From NCBI GenBank assembly GCA_031272895.1, contig JAISSW010000011.1, positions 1-51,512 on the forward strand: DNA of 51,512 nt, read 5' to 3'. The position numbers and the translations under genes were made by a program. Positions within the stretch are counted from its first letter, which is position 1; each line of letters starts with the position of its first letter. This document shows, one piece after another, positions 8,825 through 17,543 of the stretch. The DNA comes from Clostridium sp. GTDB lineage: Bacteria > Bacillota > Clostridia > Oscillospirales > Acutalibacteraceae. The notes beneath the pieces are model-generated. The model was not told the DNA's origin. It worked only from the letters and a program-made list of their open reading frames with translations, and made no database searches.

Positions 8825-9757
8825 ATGAAAAGGAAACTTTCCCGCCTGCTTGCGCTCGCACTCTGCTGCGCAACTATCCTTGGCTTTAGCGCCTGCACAA
8901 AGCAAATCAACCAAGCCGACGCCCTGAACCGGCTGTTTTCGGCGCTGGAGGAATCCAACAAGGCGGATGTCTATTACTACATTAAAACACAAAACGCGGA
9001 CAAAGCCGCAGATAAACCGCTGCGCACACTTGAAGTCAACCTGCGCGCGGAACCGGTTGACGACCCGCCCGAAGCCCTGCCGCGAGATGAAAGCAAGTAT
9101 TTTAAGCACAACGCCGACGGCAGCTTTGCGGATTACAAGCTCTCCGTAAAGGGGACTGAAACAGGCGTTACAATGTGGAGCTGGATTTGCGGGCCATCTA
9201 AGGGAGCGGACGGCACGGCGCTGTTTTACAGCGAATGGCGCAAGGACGCCACGCAGGGGCTTAACAAGTATTCCGCCAACGATAACCCCGTGCTTTCTAA
9301 GAGAACAGAGCCGCTGACGGATTTTTTGCAGAGTGAAAGCTTTGCGCCCTACACCTTAAAAGCACAGCTGGCGGAGCTAAGCGCCCTGACTGAGGAGGAC
9401 ATTAACTTTGACATCAGCACCGCGAAAATGACCGTTCAGGATACGCTGGTTACGCTGATTTTCGCCGTTAACGAGGAATACATTCAGCGCTATAAGGAAG
9501 AAAACGGCAAGGACAGCGTTTTTGCCGGCACCTCACAGGTCAAGGTTCAGCTAACCTACGGGCGTGTGCAGCAGATTTCGCTCTATGCCCCCTCAAGCAG
9601 CGGGGTATTCAAATCCCCCAAGGAAACAGTCAGCTGGCAGATTTTCTACCTTGGCGCGCGCTTCACCGTACCGGAATATAACCAAAAGGACGAAAAGGTA
9701 GCCGCCAACAACTGGGCAGCCGCCAATGAGCTGACGGACGAGCCAAAGGGCTTTTAA
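8825..9757 (+). CDS. Predicted lipoprotein of unknown function
   Basis: A 310-residue exported protein. A basic start (MKRK), a hydrophobic core and a lipobox-like GFSAC with the lipidation Cys near residue 24 mark a lipoprotein anchored on the outer face of the membrane. The mature part is hydrophilic and mixed, with no motif recognised; a segment near residues 190-260 (repeated Val/Thr-rich strands) looks like beta structure. It lies 15 bp before thrS with no terminator between, so the two are probably co-transcribed. That does not by itself suggest a shared role. Ribosome site GGGAG, six bases before the ATG. Confidence 0.75.
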   Translation: MKRKLSRLLALALCCATILGFSACTKQINQADALNRLFSALEESNKADVYYYIKTQNADKAADKPLRTLEVNLRAEPVDDPPEALPRDESKYFKHNADGSFADYKLSVKGTETGVTMWSWICGPSKGADGTALFYSEWRKDATQGLNKYSANDNPVLSKRTEPLTDFLQSESFAPYTLKAQLAELSALTEEDINFDISTAKMTVQDTLVTLIFAVNEEYIQRYKEENGKDSVFAGTSQVKVQLTYGRVQQISLYAPSSSGVFKSPKETVSWQIFYLGARFTVPEYNQKDEKVAANNWAAANELTDEPKGF

Positions 9758-9772
9758 TCACACGGAGGAAAT

Positions 9773-11692
9773 ATGGAAATTAAGGTTACGCTTAAGGGCG
9801 GTGAAGTCCGCTCGTTCACGGCGGGGGTAACGGCGTTTGACGTTGCACGGGAAATCAGCGACGGCTTGGCGCGGGTTGCCTGCGCCGCAAAAATCAATGG
9901 CGCCGTTGCGGATTTGCGCACAGCCCTTACGGAGGATTGCGAGCTTGCAATACTCACCTTTGCGGACGAGGACGGCGCTAAGGCATTCCGCCACACAGCC
10001 AGCCACGTTTTGGCGCAGGCTGTCAAGCGGCTGTACCCGCAGGCAAAGCTTGCAATCGGTCCGGCGATTGATAACGGCTTTTATTATGATATAGACTTGG
10101 ACGAGGCTCTTTCCCCTGAGGAGCTGCAAAAAATTGAGGGGGAAATGAAGAAAATCGTTAAAGAGAACCTGCCCATTGAGCGCTTCAGCCTTCCGGCGGA
10201 CGAAGCTATGGCTCTCATGGAGGAGCGCGGCGAGCCTTACAAGCTTGAGCTGATTGGCGAACACGCGGAAAAGGGCGAGGCTATCAGCTTTTATAAACAG
10301 GGTGAGTTCGTTGACCTTTGCGCGGGTCCCCACCTGATGAAAACGGGCGCAATCAAGGCGTTTGCGCTGACCTCCTGCACGGGGGCGTATTGGCGCGGCG
10401 ACGCAAAAAACAAAATGCTGCGGCGCGTCTACGGCACCGCTTTCCCAAAGCGCGACGAGTTAGACTCCTATCTTGCGGCGCTTGAGGAGGCAAAAAAACG
10501 TGACCACCGCAAAATCGGCAAGGAGCTGGGGCTGTTTGTCCTTATGGACGAGGGCCCGGGCTTCCCGTTCTTTTTGCCAAACGGCATGATTCTGCGCAAC
10601 CAGCTGGAGGACCATTGGCGCAAAATCCACGCCGCGGCGGGCTACAAAGAGATTAAGTCGCCCATTATGCTCAACCGCAGCCTTTGGGAGCGCAGCGGGC
10701 ACTGGGCGCACTATCAAAAGAATATGTACACAACGGTGATTGACGAGCAGGATTTTGCAATCAAGCCCATGAATTGCCCCGGCGGTATTTTGGTCTATGC
10801 CATGGAAAAGCGCTCCTACCGGGAGCTGCCGCTGCGACTTGGTGAGCTGGGCTTGGTGCATAGGCACGAGCTTTCCGGGGCGCTGCACGGTCTTATGCGT
10901 GTGCGCTGCTTCACCCAGGACGACGCGCACATCTTCATGACGCGGGAACAGATTAAGGATGAAATCAAGGGCGTTGTAAGCATGATTGACGAGCTTTACA
11001 CCAAGACCTTCGGCTTCCCTTACCACATAGAGCTTTCCACCCAACCTGAGGACAGCATGGGCGCCAAGGAGGACTGGGACATTGCCACCGCCGCCCTGCG
11101 CGACGCCATTGAAGAAATGGGCTATGAATACAAAATCAACGAGGGCGACGGGGCGTTTTACGGGCCTAAGCTGGACTTCCATTTGGAGGACTGCTTGGGG
11201 CGCACCTGGCAGTGCGGCACAATTCAGCTGGACTTCCAGCTGCCGGAGCGCTTTGAGCTGGAATATACCGGCACGGACGGCGCGGCGCACCGCCCGATAA
11301 TGATTCACCGTGTGGTTCTCGGCTCCGTCGAGCGCTTTATAGGCATACTGACGGAGCATTTTGCGGGGGCTTTCCCGCTTTGGCTTGCGCCGGAGCAGGT
11401 AAGGGTTTTACCGCTGACAGACCGCCATATCCCCGCGGCAGAGCAGCTGCTTGAGAAGCTGAAGGCGGCGGGGCTGCGAGCTGAGCTTGACCGCCGCAGC
11501 GAAAAAATCGGCTATAAAATCCGCGAGGCGCTGGTGGATAAAATCCCATATATGCTTTTGCTTGGCGACAAGGAGCTGGAGTGCGGGGCGGTTTCAGTCC
11601 GCAAGCGCGGCGCGGGCGATATTGGCAGCATGGGCGTAGAGGACTTCATTCAAAGTGCCTTGGGTGATATTGACAAAAAAACAATCTGGTAA
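9773..11692 (+). CDS. thrS: Threonyl-tRNA synthetase
   Basis: A 639-residue class II synthetase charging tRNA-Thr. The domain order is standard. An N-terminal TGS domain (about 1-62) comes first. The editing domain (about 65-225) has the HxxxH pair in HTASHVL and the CAGPH motif. The catalytic core (about 240-530) has zinc-ligand regions MNCPGG and HRHE, and the C-terminal anticodon-binding domain starts near 535. Length is normal. In many Firmicutes thrS sits behind a T-box; here it lies 15 bp after a lipoprotein gene and no T-box is visible. Ribosome site CGGAGGAAAT precedes the ATG. Confidence 0.97.
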   Translation: MEIKVTLKGGEVRSFTAGVTAFDVAREISDGLARVACAAKINGAVADLRTALTEDCELAILTFADEDGAKAFRHTASHVLAQAVKRLYPQAKLAIGPAIDNGFYYDIDLDEALSPEELQKIEGEMKKIVKENLPIERFSLPADEAMALMEERGEPYKLELIGEHAEKGEAISFYKQGEFVDLCAGPHLMKTGAIKAFALTSCTGAYWRGDAKNKMLRRVYGTAFPKRDELDSYLAALEEAKKRDHRKIGKELGLFVLMDEGPGFPFFLPNGMILRNQLEDHWRKIHAAAGYKEIKSPIMLNRSLWERSGHWAHYQKNMYTTVIDEQDFAIKPMNCPGGILVYAMEKRSYRELPLRLGELGLVHRHELSGALHGLMRVRCFTQDDAHIFMTREQIKDEIKGVVSMIDELYTKTFGFPYHIELSTQPEDSMGAKEDWDIATAALRDAIEEMGYEYKINEGDGAFYGPKLDFHLEDCLGRTWQCGTIQLDFQLPERFELEYTGTDGAAHRPIMIHRVVLGSVERFIGILTEHFAGAFPLWLAPEQVRVLPLTDRHIPAAEQLLEKLKAAGLRAELDRRSEKIGYKIREALVDKIPYMLLLGDKELECGAVSVRKRGAGDIGSMGVEDFIQSALGDIDKKTIW

Positions 11693-11734
11693 CGACCGTT
11701 TATTGTAGGATATAACAAAGTGCGCGGCGGGCTC

Positions 11735-11763
11735 TTGACAAATCCAAGACGCCAATGTATAAT
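11735..11763 (+). promoter_or_regulatory. Perfect sigma-A promoter of the metY leader
   Basis: TTGACA (11735-11740), a 17-bp spacer and TATAAT (11758-11763) are exact consensus. A start near 11770 would give a leader of about 148 nt before metY. Such a strong promoter makes control after initiation likely. Confidence 0.88.
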
Positions 11764-11799
11764 CTACTCAATTCATATATGTTAGGTAGGAATTGAATT

Positions 11800-11829
11800 A
11801 TGCTTCTGGATTTCCGATGTTGCCGTTAA
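11800..11829 (+). CDS. Cys-Cys leader peptide (9 residues) before metY
   Basis: A short ORF, ATG to TAA, encodes MLLDFRCCR. It sits about 30 nt downstream of the predicted transcription start and is preceded by a TAGGTAGG Shine-Dalgarno with nine bases of spacing. Two adjacent cysteine codons just before the stop are what a cysteine-responsive attenuator would have, and metY is a sulfur-assimilation gene. It is inferred, not proven, that ribosome stalling here controls metY. Confidence 0.55.
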   Translation: MLLDFRCCR

Positions 11830-11832
11830 GGA

Positions 11833-11876
11833 GCGGGCGACCGTAAGAGTCACAACCGCGGGGCTTTGCCTTGCGG
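11833..11876 (+). promoter_or_regulatory. Alternative hairpins in the metY leader
   Basis: CCGC at 11856-11859 can pair either with GCGG at 11833-11836 (enclosing a GAC/GTC inner stem) or with GCGG at 11873-11876 (enclosing GGC/GCC). The two pairings exclude each other. The Cys codon stretch itself (GCCG, 11822-11825) could pair with CGGGC at 11834-11838. No T run follows the downstream stem, so it is not a plain intrinsic terminator; Rho-dependent or translational control would be needed. Confidence 0.45.
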
Positions 11877-11917
11877 AAAACAAAAAACACCAAAACGCAA
11901 CAAAAAAGGAGCATACC

Positions 11918-13198
11918 ATGAGTAACTATAAATTTGAAACCCTGCAGCTGCACGTTGGGCAGGAAGAGCCGGACAGCGCAACAGACGCTCGTGCCGTACC
12001 CATTTACGCCACCACCTCCTATGTGTTCAAGGATTCCGCTACGGCGGCGGGTCGCTTTGGGCTGACCGTGCCGGGGAATATCTACACCAGGCTGATGAAC
12101 CCCACCAGCGACGTGTTTGAAAAGCGCATAGCCGCCTTGGAGGGAGGCGCCGCGGCCCTGGCGCTCTCAAGCGGCGCGGCGGCAATAAGCTACGCATTGC
12201 AGAACATCGCAAGGGCGGGCGACCACATTGTTTCGGCAAAAACAATCTACGGCGGCAGCTACAACCTGTTTGCCAACACCTTTAAGGATTTCGGCATTGA
12301 GACAAGCTTTGTTGACGACGACGCGGCGGCCTTTGAGGCGGCAATCAAGCCGAACACAAAGGCGCTGTTTGTGGAGTCCCTTGGCAACCCCAACAGCGAC
12401 GTTGCGGACATAGAGGCTATAGCTGCGGTGGCTCACGCCCACGGAATTCCGCTGGTTGTGGACAGCACGTTCTCCACCCCCTATCTTTTCCGCCCGCTGG
12501 AGCACGGCGCCGACGTGGTTGTGCATTCGGCAACCAAATTCATCGGCGGTCACGGCACGGCGCTTGGCGGCGTTATTGTTGACGGCGGCAAGTTCGATTG
12601 GGCGCAGAACGATAAATTCCCCGGGCTCAGCAAGCCGAATCCAAGCTACCACGGCGTTGTGTTCACCGAAGCGGCGGGCAATCTTGCGTATATAATCAAA
12701 ATCCGCACGACGCTGCTGCGTGACACGGGCGCGGCGCTAAGCCCGTTCAATTCCTTCCTGTTTATTCAGGGCTTGGAAACCCTGTCACTGCGCGTTGAGC
12801 GCCATGTGGAAAACGCCCTTAAGGTGGTTGATTACCTCAGCGCCCACCCACAGGTGGAAAGGGTGAACCACCCCGCGCTTGCGGAACACCCCGACCATGA
12901 GCTTTACAAAAAATACTACCCCAACGGCGGCGGCAGCATATTCACCTTTGAGCTTAAGGGCGACGCGGAGGCCGCAAAAAAATTCACCGAAAGCCTTGAG
13001 CTTTTCAGCCTGCTTGCGAACGTTGCGGACGTTAAGAGCTTGGTTATACACCCGGCAAGCACAACCCACAGCCAGTTGAGCGAGGAAGAGCTGCTTGACG
13101 GCGGCATTAAGCCAAACACAGTGCGCCTGTCAATCGGCACGGAGCATATTGACGACATTATAGCGGACCTTGCGCAGGCCTTTGAAAGGGTAAAATAA
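11918..13198 (+). CDS. metY: O-acetylhomoserine sulfhydrylase
   Basis: A 426-residue PLP enzyme of the Cys/Met metabolism family. It joins O-acetylhomoserine with sulfide to give homocysteine, the direct sulfhydrylation route to methionine. The PLP lysine is in [11 protein letters not shown] near residue 206, and [11 protein letters not shown] (about 85-95) fits the cofactor phosphate site. Length and the C-terminal [12 protein letters not shown] motif match MetY rather than the shorter cystathionine gamma-synthase. It is a single-gene unit with a perfect promoter, a structured leader with a Cys-Cys peptide and a terminator. Ribosome site AAAAGGAG, seven bases before the ATG. No SAM riboswitch is visible. 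Confidence 0.95.
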   Translation: MSNYKFETLQLHVGQEEPDSATDARAVPIYATTSYVFKDSATAAGRFGLTVPGNIYTRLMNPTSDVFEKRIAALEGGAAALALSSGAAAISYALQNIARAGDHIVSAKTIYGGSYNLFANTFKDFGIETSFVDDDAAAFEAAIKPNTKALFVESLGNPNSDVADIEAIAAVAHAHGIPLVVDSTFSTPYLFRPLEHGADVVVHSATKFIGGHGTALGGVIVDGGKFDWAQNDKFPGLSKPNPSYHGVVFTEAAGNLAYIIKIRTTLLRDTGAALSPFNSFLFIQGLETLSLRVERHVENALKVVDYLSAHPQVERVNHPALAEHPDHELYKKYYPNGGGSIFTFELKGDAEAAKKFTESLELFSLLANVADVKSLVIHPASTTHSQLSEEELLDGGIKPNTVRLSIGTEHIDDIIADLAQAFERVK

Positions 13199-13209
13199 GA
13201 AGAATAAGC

Positions 13210-13240
13210 AAGCCGGTACCCAACGCGGGCGCCGGCTTTT
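13210..13240 (+). terminator. Terminator between metY and the amidase gene
   Basis: AAGCCGG (13210-13216) pairs with CCGGCTT (13232-13238), followed by TTCTTT. It separates two convergent genes and may serve both. Confidence 0.75.
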
Positions 13241-13242
13241 CT

Positions 13243-13722
13243 TTATGCCAAGCCCACCTTAAGCGCTCGCCGGGAAAGCGCCTGTGTATAGGTATCCAGC
13301 GGGCGGAAGTCATTATCGTTGCTATGGGCGGCAAGGTATATGCCCTGCGCCGCGGCGGGCTTGCCGATGAAAACCACAAGTAGCGTGTGCCCCCAAACCC
13401 CGTCCGCAAAGGATAGCTGGATAACATCACCCTCCTCCAGCTCGCTCAGCGGCACCTCACGCAGCGTCATGCCCCATGGCTTTGGGCGCACGCCGTAGTC
13501 ATAAAACCGGCTGACACTGCTCCACGCGGGCGCGCGGTCGTCCGGGCTGTTGTAATACCAGCCGTCCGGGCGCACATCCATGGGAATACCCCCGGCGTAA
13601 AGCGCTTGGGAAACAAAGCTTGTGCAGTCCCCGCCCAGCTCGCTGAAGTCATAATACCGCGGGTTGCGGCGGTAAACCCACTCATGGGCATAGCGCACGG
13701 CTGCCTTGCGGTCATACGGCAT
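13243..13722 (-). CDS. Amidase-domain protein (Amidase_6-like)
   Basis: A 159-residue protein. It starts with a Tyr/Arg-rich segment, then GGDCTSFVSQALYAGG near residues 27-42, the conserved Cys motif of the Amidase_6 family (NlpC/P60-related fold). A WGHTLLVVF motif near residues 110-118 supplies the likely catalytic His. Such domains are found in clostridial and Bacillus proteins of unknown cell-wall or spore roles. No signal peptide is seen, so it may act inside the cell or in the forespore or mother cell. The ATG directly after the pth stop would add 17 residues; the start at 13722 is preferred because it follows GGGGGG. It is co-transcribed with pth. Confidence 0.75.
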   Translation of the reverse strand: MPYDRKAAVRYAHEWVYRRNPRYYDFSELGGDCTSFVSQALYAGGIPMDVRPDGWYYNSPDDRAPAWSSVSRFYDYGVRPKPWGMTLREVPLSELEEGDVIQLSFADGVWGHTLLVVFIGKPAAAQGIYLAAHSNDNDFRPLDTYTQALSRRALKVGLA

Positions 13723-13773
13723 AAAAATCCCCCCTGCACAGCCTATGCGCAAAGGGGCATATTTGACCGTCAT

Positions 13774-14367
13774 TTAACTGCTGTAGCGTGACATTGCGCC
13801 CTCAATGTCCCCGCGGATTATCATGTCAATGGCGCCAAGGGCATTGTCGCAGGCCTCTCGCAAAAGCTTTTGCTCCCTGTCGCTCATGCGTGCAAGCACC
13901 CAATCCGCCAAATCCCGCTCCGGGTCCCGGCGCTCGCCTATTCCCAGCTTAACCCGCGGGAAATCCTCCGAATGCAGGTGTTGTATAACGCTTTTAACGC
14001 CGTTGTGGCTTCCGGCGCTGCCCTTGCGGCGTATGCGCAGCCTGCCCGGCTCAAGGTTTATGTCGTCAAAAAGCACAAGCACCCTCTCCGGCGGGATTTT
14101 GTAGAACGCGGCGGCAGCTCCAACCGCCTCGCCGCTGTTGTTCATGTAGGTTTGCGGCTTAAGCAAAAGGCAGCGCTCGCCGCCGATATTAAGCTCGCCC
14201 GTCAGCGAGTGGAATTTTATTCGCGTCAGCTTGACCCTTTCCCGCATTGCAAGCAAATCCGCACACAAAAAGCCCGCGTTGTGGCGGGTAGCCTCATATT
14301 GCTTGCCGGGATTGCCAAGCCCCGCTATGAGCCAAGAAATCCCGCCGGACTGCCTGCGAAAAAGCAT
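13774..14367 (-). CDS. pth: Peptidyl-tRNA hydrolase
   Basis: A 197-residue essential enzyme that frees peptides from tRNAs dropped by ribosomes. IAGLGNPGKQYEATRHNAGF near residues 14-33 holds the catalytic His (TRHN). KPQTYMNNSGEAV near 69-81, FDDINLEPGRLRIRRKGSAGSHNGVKS and PRVKLGIG follow in the family order. Length is normal. A short Arg-rich lead of about 12 residues comes before the usual start. It has its own promoter and is followed immediately by the amidase gene (stop and next ATG adjacent). Ribosome site GGGAG. Confidence 0.95.
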   Translation of the reverse strand: MLFRRQSGGISWLIAGLGNPGKQYEATRHNAGFLCADLLAMRERVKLTRIKFHSLTGELNIGGERCLLLKPQTYMNNSGEAVGAAAAFYKIPPERVLVLFDDINLEPGRLRIRRKGSAGSHNGVKSVIQHLHSEDFPRVKLGIGERRDPERDLADWVLARMSDREQKLLREACDNALGAIDMIIRGDIEGAMSRYSS

Positions 14368-14406
14368 TTTTACTCCCGTGCTTGCTTAGTGGCGTTCGCC
14401 CGGAAT

Positions 14407-14435
14407 ATTATAGCAGATTTTGAGCAAAATGGCAA
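14407..14435 (-). promoter_or_regulatory. Sigma-A promoter of pth-amidase
   Basis: Minus-strand TTGCCA (14435-14430), a 17-bp spacer and TATAAT (14412-14407), with a leader of about 33 nt before the pth ATG. Confidence 0.75.
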
Positions 14436-14436
14436 A

Positions 14437-14462
14437 GCGCCCCCGTTTTTTTTGGAGGGCGC
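14437..14462 (-). terminator. Possible weak terminator after the collagen-like gene
   Basis: GCGCCC (minus strand, 14462-14457) can pair with GGGCGC (14442-14437) across an A-rich loop, followed by only three T. It overlaps the -35 of the pth promoter, so read-through into pth is possible. Confidence 0.35.
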
Positions 14463-14468
14463 CCTGTG

Positions 14469-15686
14469 TTACTGTGCAATTTTATAGGCGGTAATGTTCG
14501 CCCCCGCGGTATTTACGCTCACAACTATAGAGCCTCCCGCCAGTGCGGCAAGGCGCAGGCACTCCCCCGCAGAGAGGAAAACGAGGGCGCTGTTATTAAC
14601 GCTTTCCTCCACGGTAGAGCCGGGGTAATTCCTGTTCGCCCTGCTGTTCGGCACGGGAGTGCCTGCCGCGTCAATCAGCTCTACGCTTATTGAGCCGGAG
14701 GAATTGGGGACAAAGGAAACCCCGTAGCTGACAATATAATACCCGGCGCTTTGCGCGCAAAGGCTGTTGCCGCTCACGTTCATGCCGTCAAGGTAGCTGG
14801 CGCTGTCAACGGGGATTATTGCGGGTGTTATACTGTCAAGGCTAAGCTGAGCAGGGGCGCTGTTGGTTATTACCCCGTAGGCGCTTGCCAAGCTGCCGGC
14901 GGGACCCGGCGCCCCCGTGTCGCCCTTTGGTCCCTGCGGACCGGTAGCTCCGGCGGTGCCGGTAGCCCCCTGAGGACCCGCGGGACCCATAGCTCCCGTG
15001 CTGCCCGCGGGTCCAATAGGTCCGGGAGGACCCTGAGGTCCCTGTGAGCCTGCCGGTCCCTGCGCCCCCTGAGGACCGGTTAGACCCTGTGGTCCCGCCG
15101 GACCTTCGGGACCCTCAGGCCCTTGGGGGCCTATTGGTCCTTGGGGACCCTGCGCACCCTGAGGCCCCGCCGGACCTGTCAAGCCCTGAGGCCCGACCAA
15201 GCCGTCCGAGCCCTGCACTCCCTGCGGTCCCTGGGGGCCTTGCGGACCGGGAGGACCCGGAATTCCCTGAGGTCCCTCAGGACCCATTGCCCCCGCCGGA
15301 CCTGCCGGACCCTGAGGCCCCGCCGCGCCCTGGGGACCCGCCGGACCGGCTGAGCCTTGCGGACCGGGTTCGCCGTCGTTGCCCTGCGGCCCCTGTGAGC
15401 CGGTGGGTCCCTGCGGACCTGCAACCCCCTGCGGACCTGCGGGTCCCGGCAAGCCCTGCGCCCCCTGAGGTCCAACCGCCCCCGGCACACCCGGCTCGCC
15501 CCTTGGTCCGTCGCAGCCCTGGGGACCGGGAGGGCCCGGAACACAGCACGGGGGCTTTTGAACACCCTCAAAGCAAGCGTGCCCGCCAAAATCCGGCGGC
15601 GGGGCGACCTCTCCGCTTGCAAATGGCTCGTCTGTGCAAGCCCTTTGCTGCGGCACAGCGAAAAAAGGATTCCTGAATTGTGCCAT
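14469..15686 (-). CDS. Collagen-like repeat protein with BclA-like C-terminal domain
   Basis: A 405-residue protein. After a 50-residue Pro/Cys-containing head comes an uninterrupted run of roughly 70 Gly-X-Y triplets (about residues 53-268), most of them GPQ, GPA and GPT. A globular C-terminal domain of about 135 residues (starting [10 protein letters not shown]) resembles the jelly-roll domains of BclA-like exosporium proteins. Such proteins trimerise as collagen helices on spore or cell surfaces. No signal peptide or LPxTG motif is visible, which favours spore-coat or exosporium assembly from the mother cell. A CATATAAT box at 15749-15742 with AC 17 bp upstream fits a sigma-E/K pattern better than sigma-A. 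The repeat produces long false ORFs in other frames. Confidence 0.88.
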   Translation of the reverse strand: MAQFRNPFFAVPQQRACTDEPFASGEVAPPPDFGGHACFEGVQKPPCCVPGPPGPQGCDGPRGEPGVPGAVGPQGAQGLPGPAGPQGVAGPQGPTGSQGPQGNDGEPGPQGSAGPAGPQGAAGPQGPAGPAGAMGPEGPQGIPGPPGPQGPQGPQGVQGSDGLVGPQGLTGPAGPQGAQGPQGPIGPQGPEGPEGPAGPQGLTGPQGAQGPAGSQGPQGPPGPIGPAGSTGAMGPAGPQGATGTAGATGPQGPKGDTGAPGPAGSLASAYGVITNSAPAQLSLDSITPAIIPVDSASYLDGMNVSGNSLCAQSAGYYIVSYGVSFVPNSSGSISVELIDAAGTPVPNSRANRNYPGSTVEESVNNSALVFLSAGECLRLAALAGGSIVVSVNTAGANITAYKIAQ

Positions 15687-15774
15687 GTAGCTTACCCCCT
15701 TGAATATGTGCGCTCTTTGCGCGTGGAATACGCGTCAGCGCATTATATGCCGCGGCAAGGCGCTTTGTTCCCCT

Positions 15775-15803
15775 TTGACTTAAGCCGAAGTGTGTAGTAT
15801 AAT
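15775..15803 (+). promoter_or_regulatory. Sigma-A promoter of the PHP-ispE operon
   Basis: TTGACT (15775-15780), a 17-bp spacer and TATAAT (15798-15803). It overlaps the apparent upstream start codon of the next gene at 15790, showing that translation must begin further down. Confidence 0.82.
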
Positions 15804-15852
15804 TATCCCGGGACGGCCGTGCCGCCCAAAGCAGCAAGGGGGGATTTTTGCC

Positions 15853-16704
15853 TTGTATGACCTTCACACACATTCATTTGCTTCCTTTGACGGGAATAAC
15901 AGCGTTGAGGAGCTTTGTGAGCGAGCGCTTGGCTTGGGCTTGAGCGGGCTTGCCATTACAGACCACATTGACCAGGTGGCGACGCCGCGGCTTTTCCCGG
16001 AATTCACGCCGGACAAGCTGGCGCAGACCGCAAAAAGCTCCTACGAGCAGACAAGCCTTGCGGCGGAAAAATACGCCGGCAAAATGGAAATCCTGCGCGG
16101 GGTTGAGCTTGGGCAGGCGCTGCATAACCGCGAATTAAGCGAGTTTATCCTGCATACATATGACTATGACCTTGTGCTCGGCTCAATCCATAACCTGCGC
16201 GCAACAGAGGATTTTTACTTCATGAAGTACGAAAGCGCACAGCAGGCGAATGCCCTGCTGCACGAATACTTTGAGGAGCTTTACGCCTTGGTTGAGTGGG
16301 GGCAGTTTGACTCCCTTGCGCACCTGAGCTATCCCCTGCGCTATATGGTTGGGCGGGACAAAATAAACATCTCCCTTGCGGACTTTGCCGCTGAGATTGA
16401 CGCAATTTTGGCGCTGCTTGCAAAAAAGGGGCTGGCGCTGGAGCTTAATTGCTCAGGGCTGCGGCAGGAAATCGGCGACACGCTGCCGGGTGAGGATATA
16501 GTCCGCCGCTTTAGGGAGCTTGGCGGGGAGTATGTCACCCTTGGCTCCGACGCGCACAGGCTTGAACACCTTGCCCTTGGGCTGGATAAAGGAGTAGAAA
16601 GCCTGCGGCGCTGCGGGTTTAATTCCCTTACGGTTTTCCGCGCCCGCAAGCCGCACAAGCTGCCGTTTGGCGATTGGAACGGTGAAGTATGGAACACACC
16701 CTAA
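15853..16704 (+). CDS. PHP-domain phosphatase, histidinol-phosphatase-like
   Basis: A 283-residue metal-dependent phosphoesterase of the PHP family. The metal ligands can be seen in order: DLHTHS at the very N-terminus, ITDHID near 37-42, GVELG near 81, LGSIHN near 110, and LGSDAH near 230. This set matches HisK-type histidinol phosphatase (last-but-one step of histidine synthesis), but related PHP enzymes act on other phosphomonoesters and no his gene is nearby. The start is the TTG at 15853, preceded by GGGGGG; the in-frame ATG at 15790 lies inside the promoter. It overlaps the ispE start by 16 bp, so the two are translationally coupled. Confidence 0.8.
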   Translation: MYDLHTHSFASFDGNNSVEELCERALGLGLSGLAITDHIDQVATPRLFPEFTPDKLAQTAKSSYEQTSLAAEKYAGKMEILRGVELGQALHNRELSEFILHTYDYDLVLGSIHNLRATEDFYFMKYESAQQANALLHEYFEELYALVEWGQFDSLAHLSYPLRYMVGRDKINISLADFAAEIDAILALLAKKGLALELNCSGLRQEIGDTLPGEDIVRRFRELGGEYVTLGSDAHRLEHLALGLDKGVESLRRCGFNSLTVFRARKPHKLPFGDWNGEVWNTP

Positions 16705-17543
16705 GCATTAAGGCGCCCGCAAAAATAAACATTTTCCTTGATATTCTGGGGCGGCTGGAGGACGGCTACCACAGCCTTTTTATGCTTATGCAAAGCATCT
16801 CCCTGTGCGACGTGGTCACCCTGCGCGGCAGGGAGGAGGGAATATCCCTCAGCTGCTCCGACCCGGCGCTGCCAACGGACGAGCGCAACATAGCCTACCG
16901 CGCCGCCCGGCTTTTTTTTGAGGACTCCGGCGTGGGCGGCGGCGTGGAAATACACATAGAAAAGAATATTCCGTTCATGGCGGGGCTTGGCGGCGGCAGC
17001 GCGGACGCGGCGGCTGTGCTTATGGGGCTTAACAAGCGGCACGGCGGCATAATACCGCAGCAGGAGCTAAAAAAAATGGCTCTTTCCCTTGGCGCGGACG
17101 TGCCTTTTTGCCTGCTTGGCGGAAGCGCCGTCGCCATGAACCGCGGCGAGCTGCTCTCACAGCTTTCCCCCTTGCCAAAGCGCTTTTGTGTGCTTTATAA
17201 GCCCAAGGCGGGGGTTTCAACAGCGGCTGCCTACGCCGCCTATGACTCGCTTTTTGTTAAGCGGCGGCCGGACATGGCTTCGCTTGCAGCAGCAGCCTCC
17301 GCGGGCGACTGGGAGGGGCTTTATTTGCATTCGGCAAACGTGCTGGAGCAATGTGTGGAAATACCGGGACGAGCGCAGGTTAAGGCTTTAATGCGCAAAA
17401 ACGGGGCGCGCTTGGTTCAAATGACAGGCTCCGGCTCCGCGATTTTCGGGATTTTTGAGGACAAAAAAAGCGCCGCAGCGGCAGCCGCGGAGCTTAAGGG
17501 CAACAAGGACGGGGCAAGCGTTTTTGTGTGTGAAACGCTTTAG
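16689..17543 (+). CDS. ispE: 4-diphosphocytidyl-2-C-methyl-D-erythritol kinase
   Basis: A 284-residue GHMP kinase of the MEP isoprenoid pathway, phosphorylating the 2-hydroxyl of CDP-methylerythritol. N-terminal KAPAKINIFLDILGRLEDGYH (split here as KAPAKINIFLDI and DGYH) is diagnostic. The GHMP ATP loop MAGLGGGSADAAAVL is near residues 97-111, and TGSGSAIFGIF near 245 closes the fold. Length is normal. It overlaps the upstream PHP gene by 16 bp, and its stop overlaps the stop of the convergent gene at 17540 by four bases, leaving no room for a terminator between them. Confidence 0.95.
   Translation: MEHTLSIKAPAKINIFLDILGRLEDGYHSLFMLMQSISLCDVVTLRGREEGISLSCSDPALPTDERNIAYRAARLFFEDSGVGGGVEIHIEKNIPFMAGLGGGSADAAAVLMGLNKRHGGIIPQQELKKMALSLGADVPFCLLGGSAVAMNRGELLSQLSPLPKRFCVLYKPKAGVSTAAAYAAYDSLFVKRRPDMASLAAAASAGDWEGLYLHSANVLEQCVEIPGRAQVKALMRKNGARLVQMTGSGSAIFGIFEDKKSAAAAAAELKGNKDGASVFVCETL

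Noticed and set aside
8790-8825. T-box leader for thrS
   Set aside because: Only about 29 nt between transcription start and the lipoprotein gene; no T-box sequence (TGGNACCGCG) seen there or before thrS.
10460-11359. Long minus-strand ORF (299 codons) inside thrS
   Set aside because: Antisense to a complete synthetase gene with clear motifs; no ribosome site or family motif. Such shadows are common in GC-rich DNA.
11693-11917. SAM riboswitch (S-box) before metY
   Set aside because: The conserved S-box core sequences and the four-way junction layout are not seen, and no terminator follows.
14401-14470. Strong terminator after the collagen-like gene
   Set aside because: The stem is short, the loop A-rich and the T tail three bases; kept only as a weak candidate.
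15044-15676. Plus-strand Pro/Asp/Arg-rich ORFs across the collagen repeat
   Set aside because: They are readings of the Gly-X-Y repeat in other frames, a predictable artefact.
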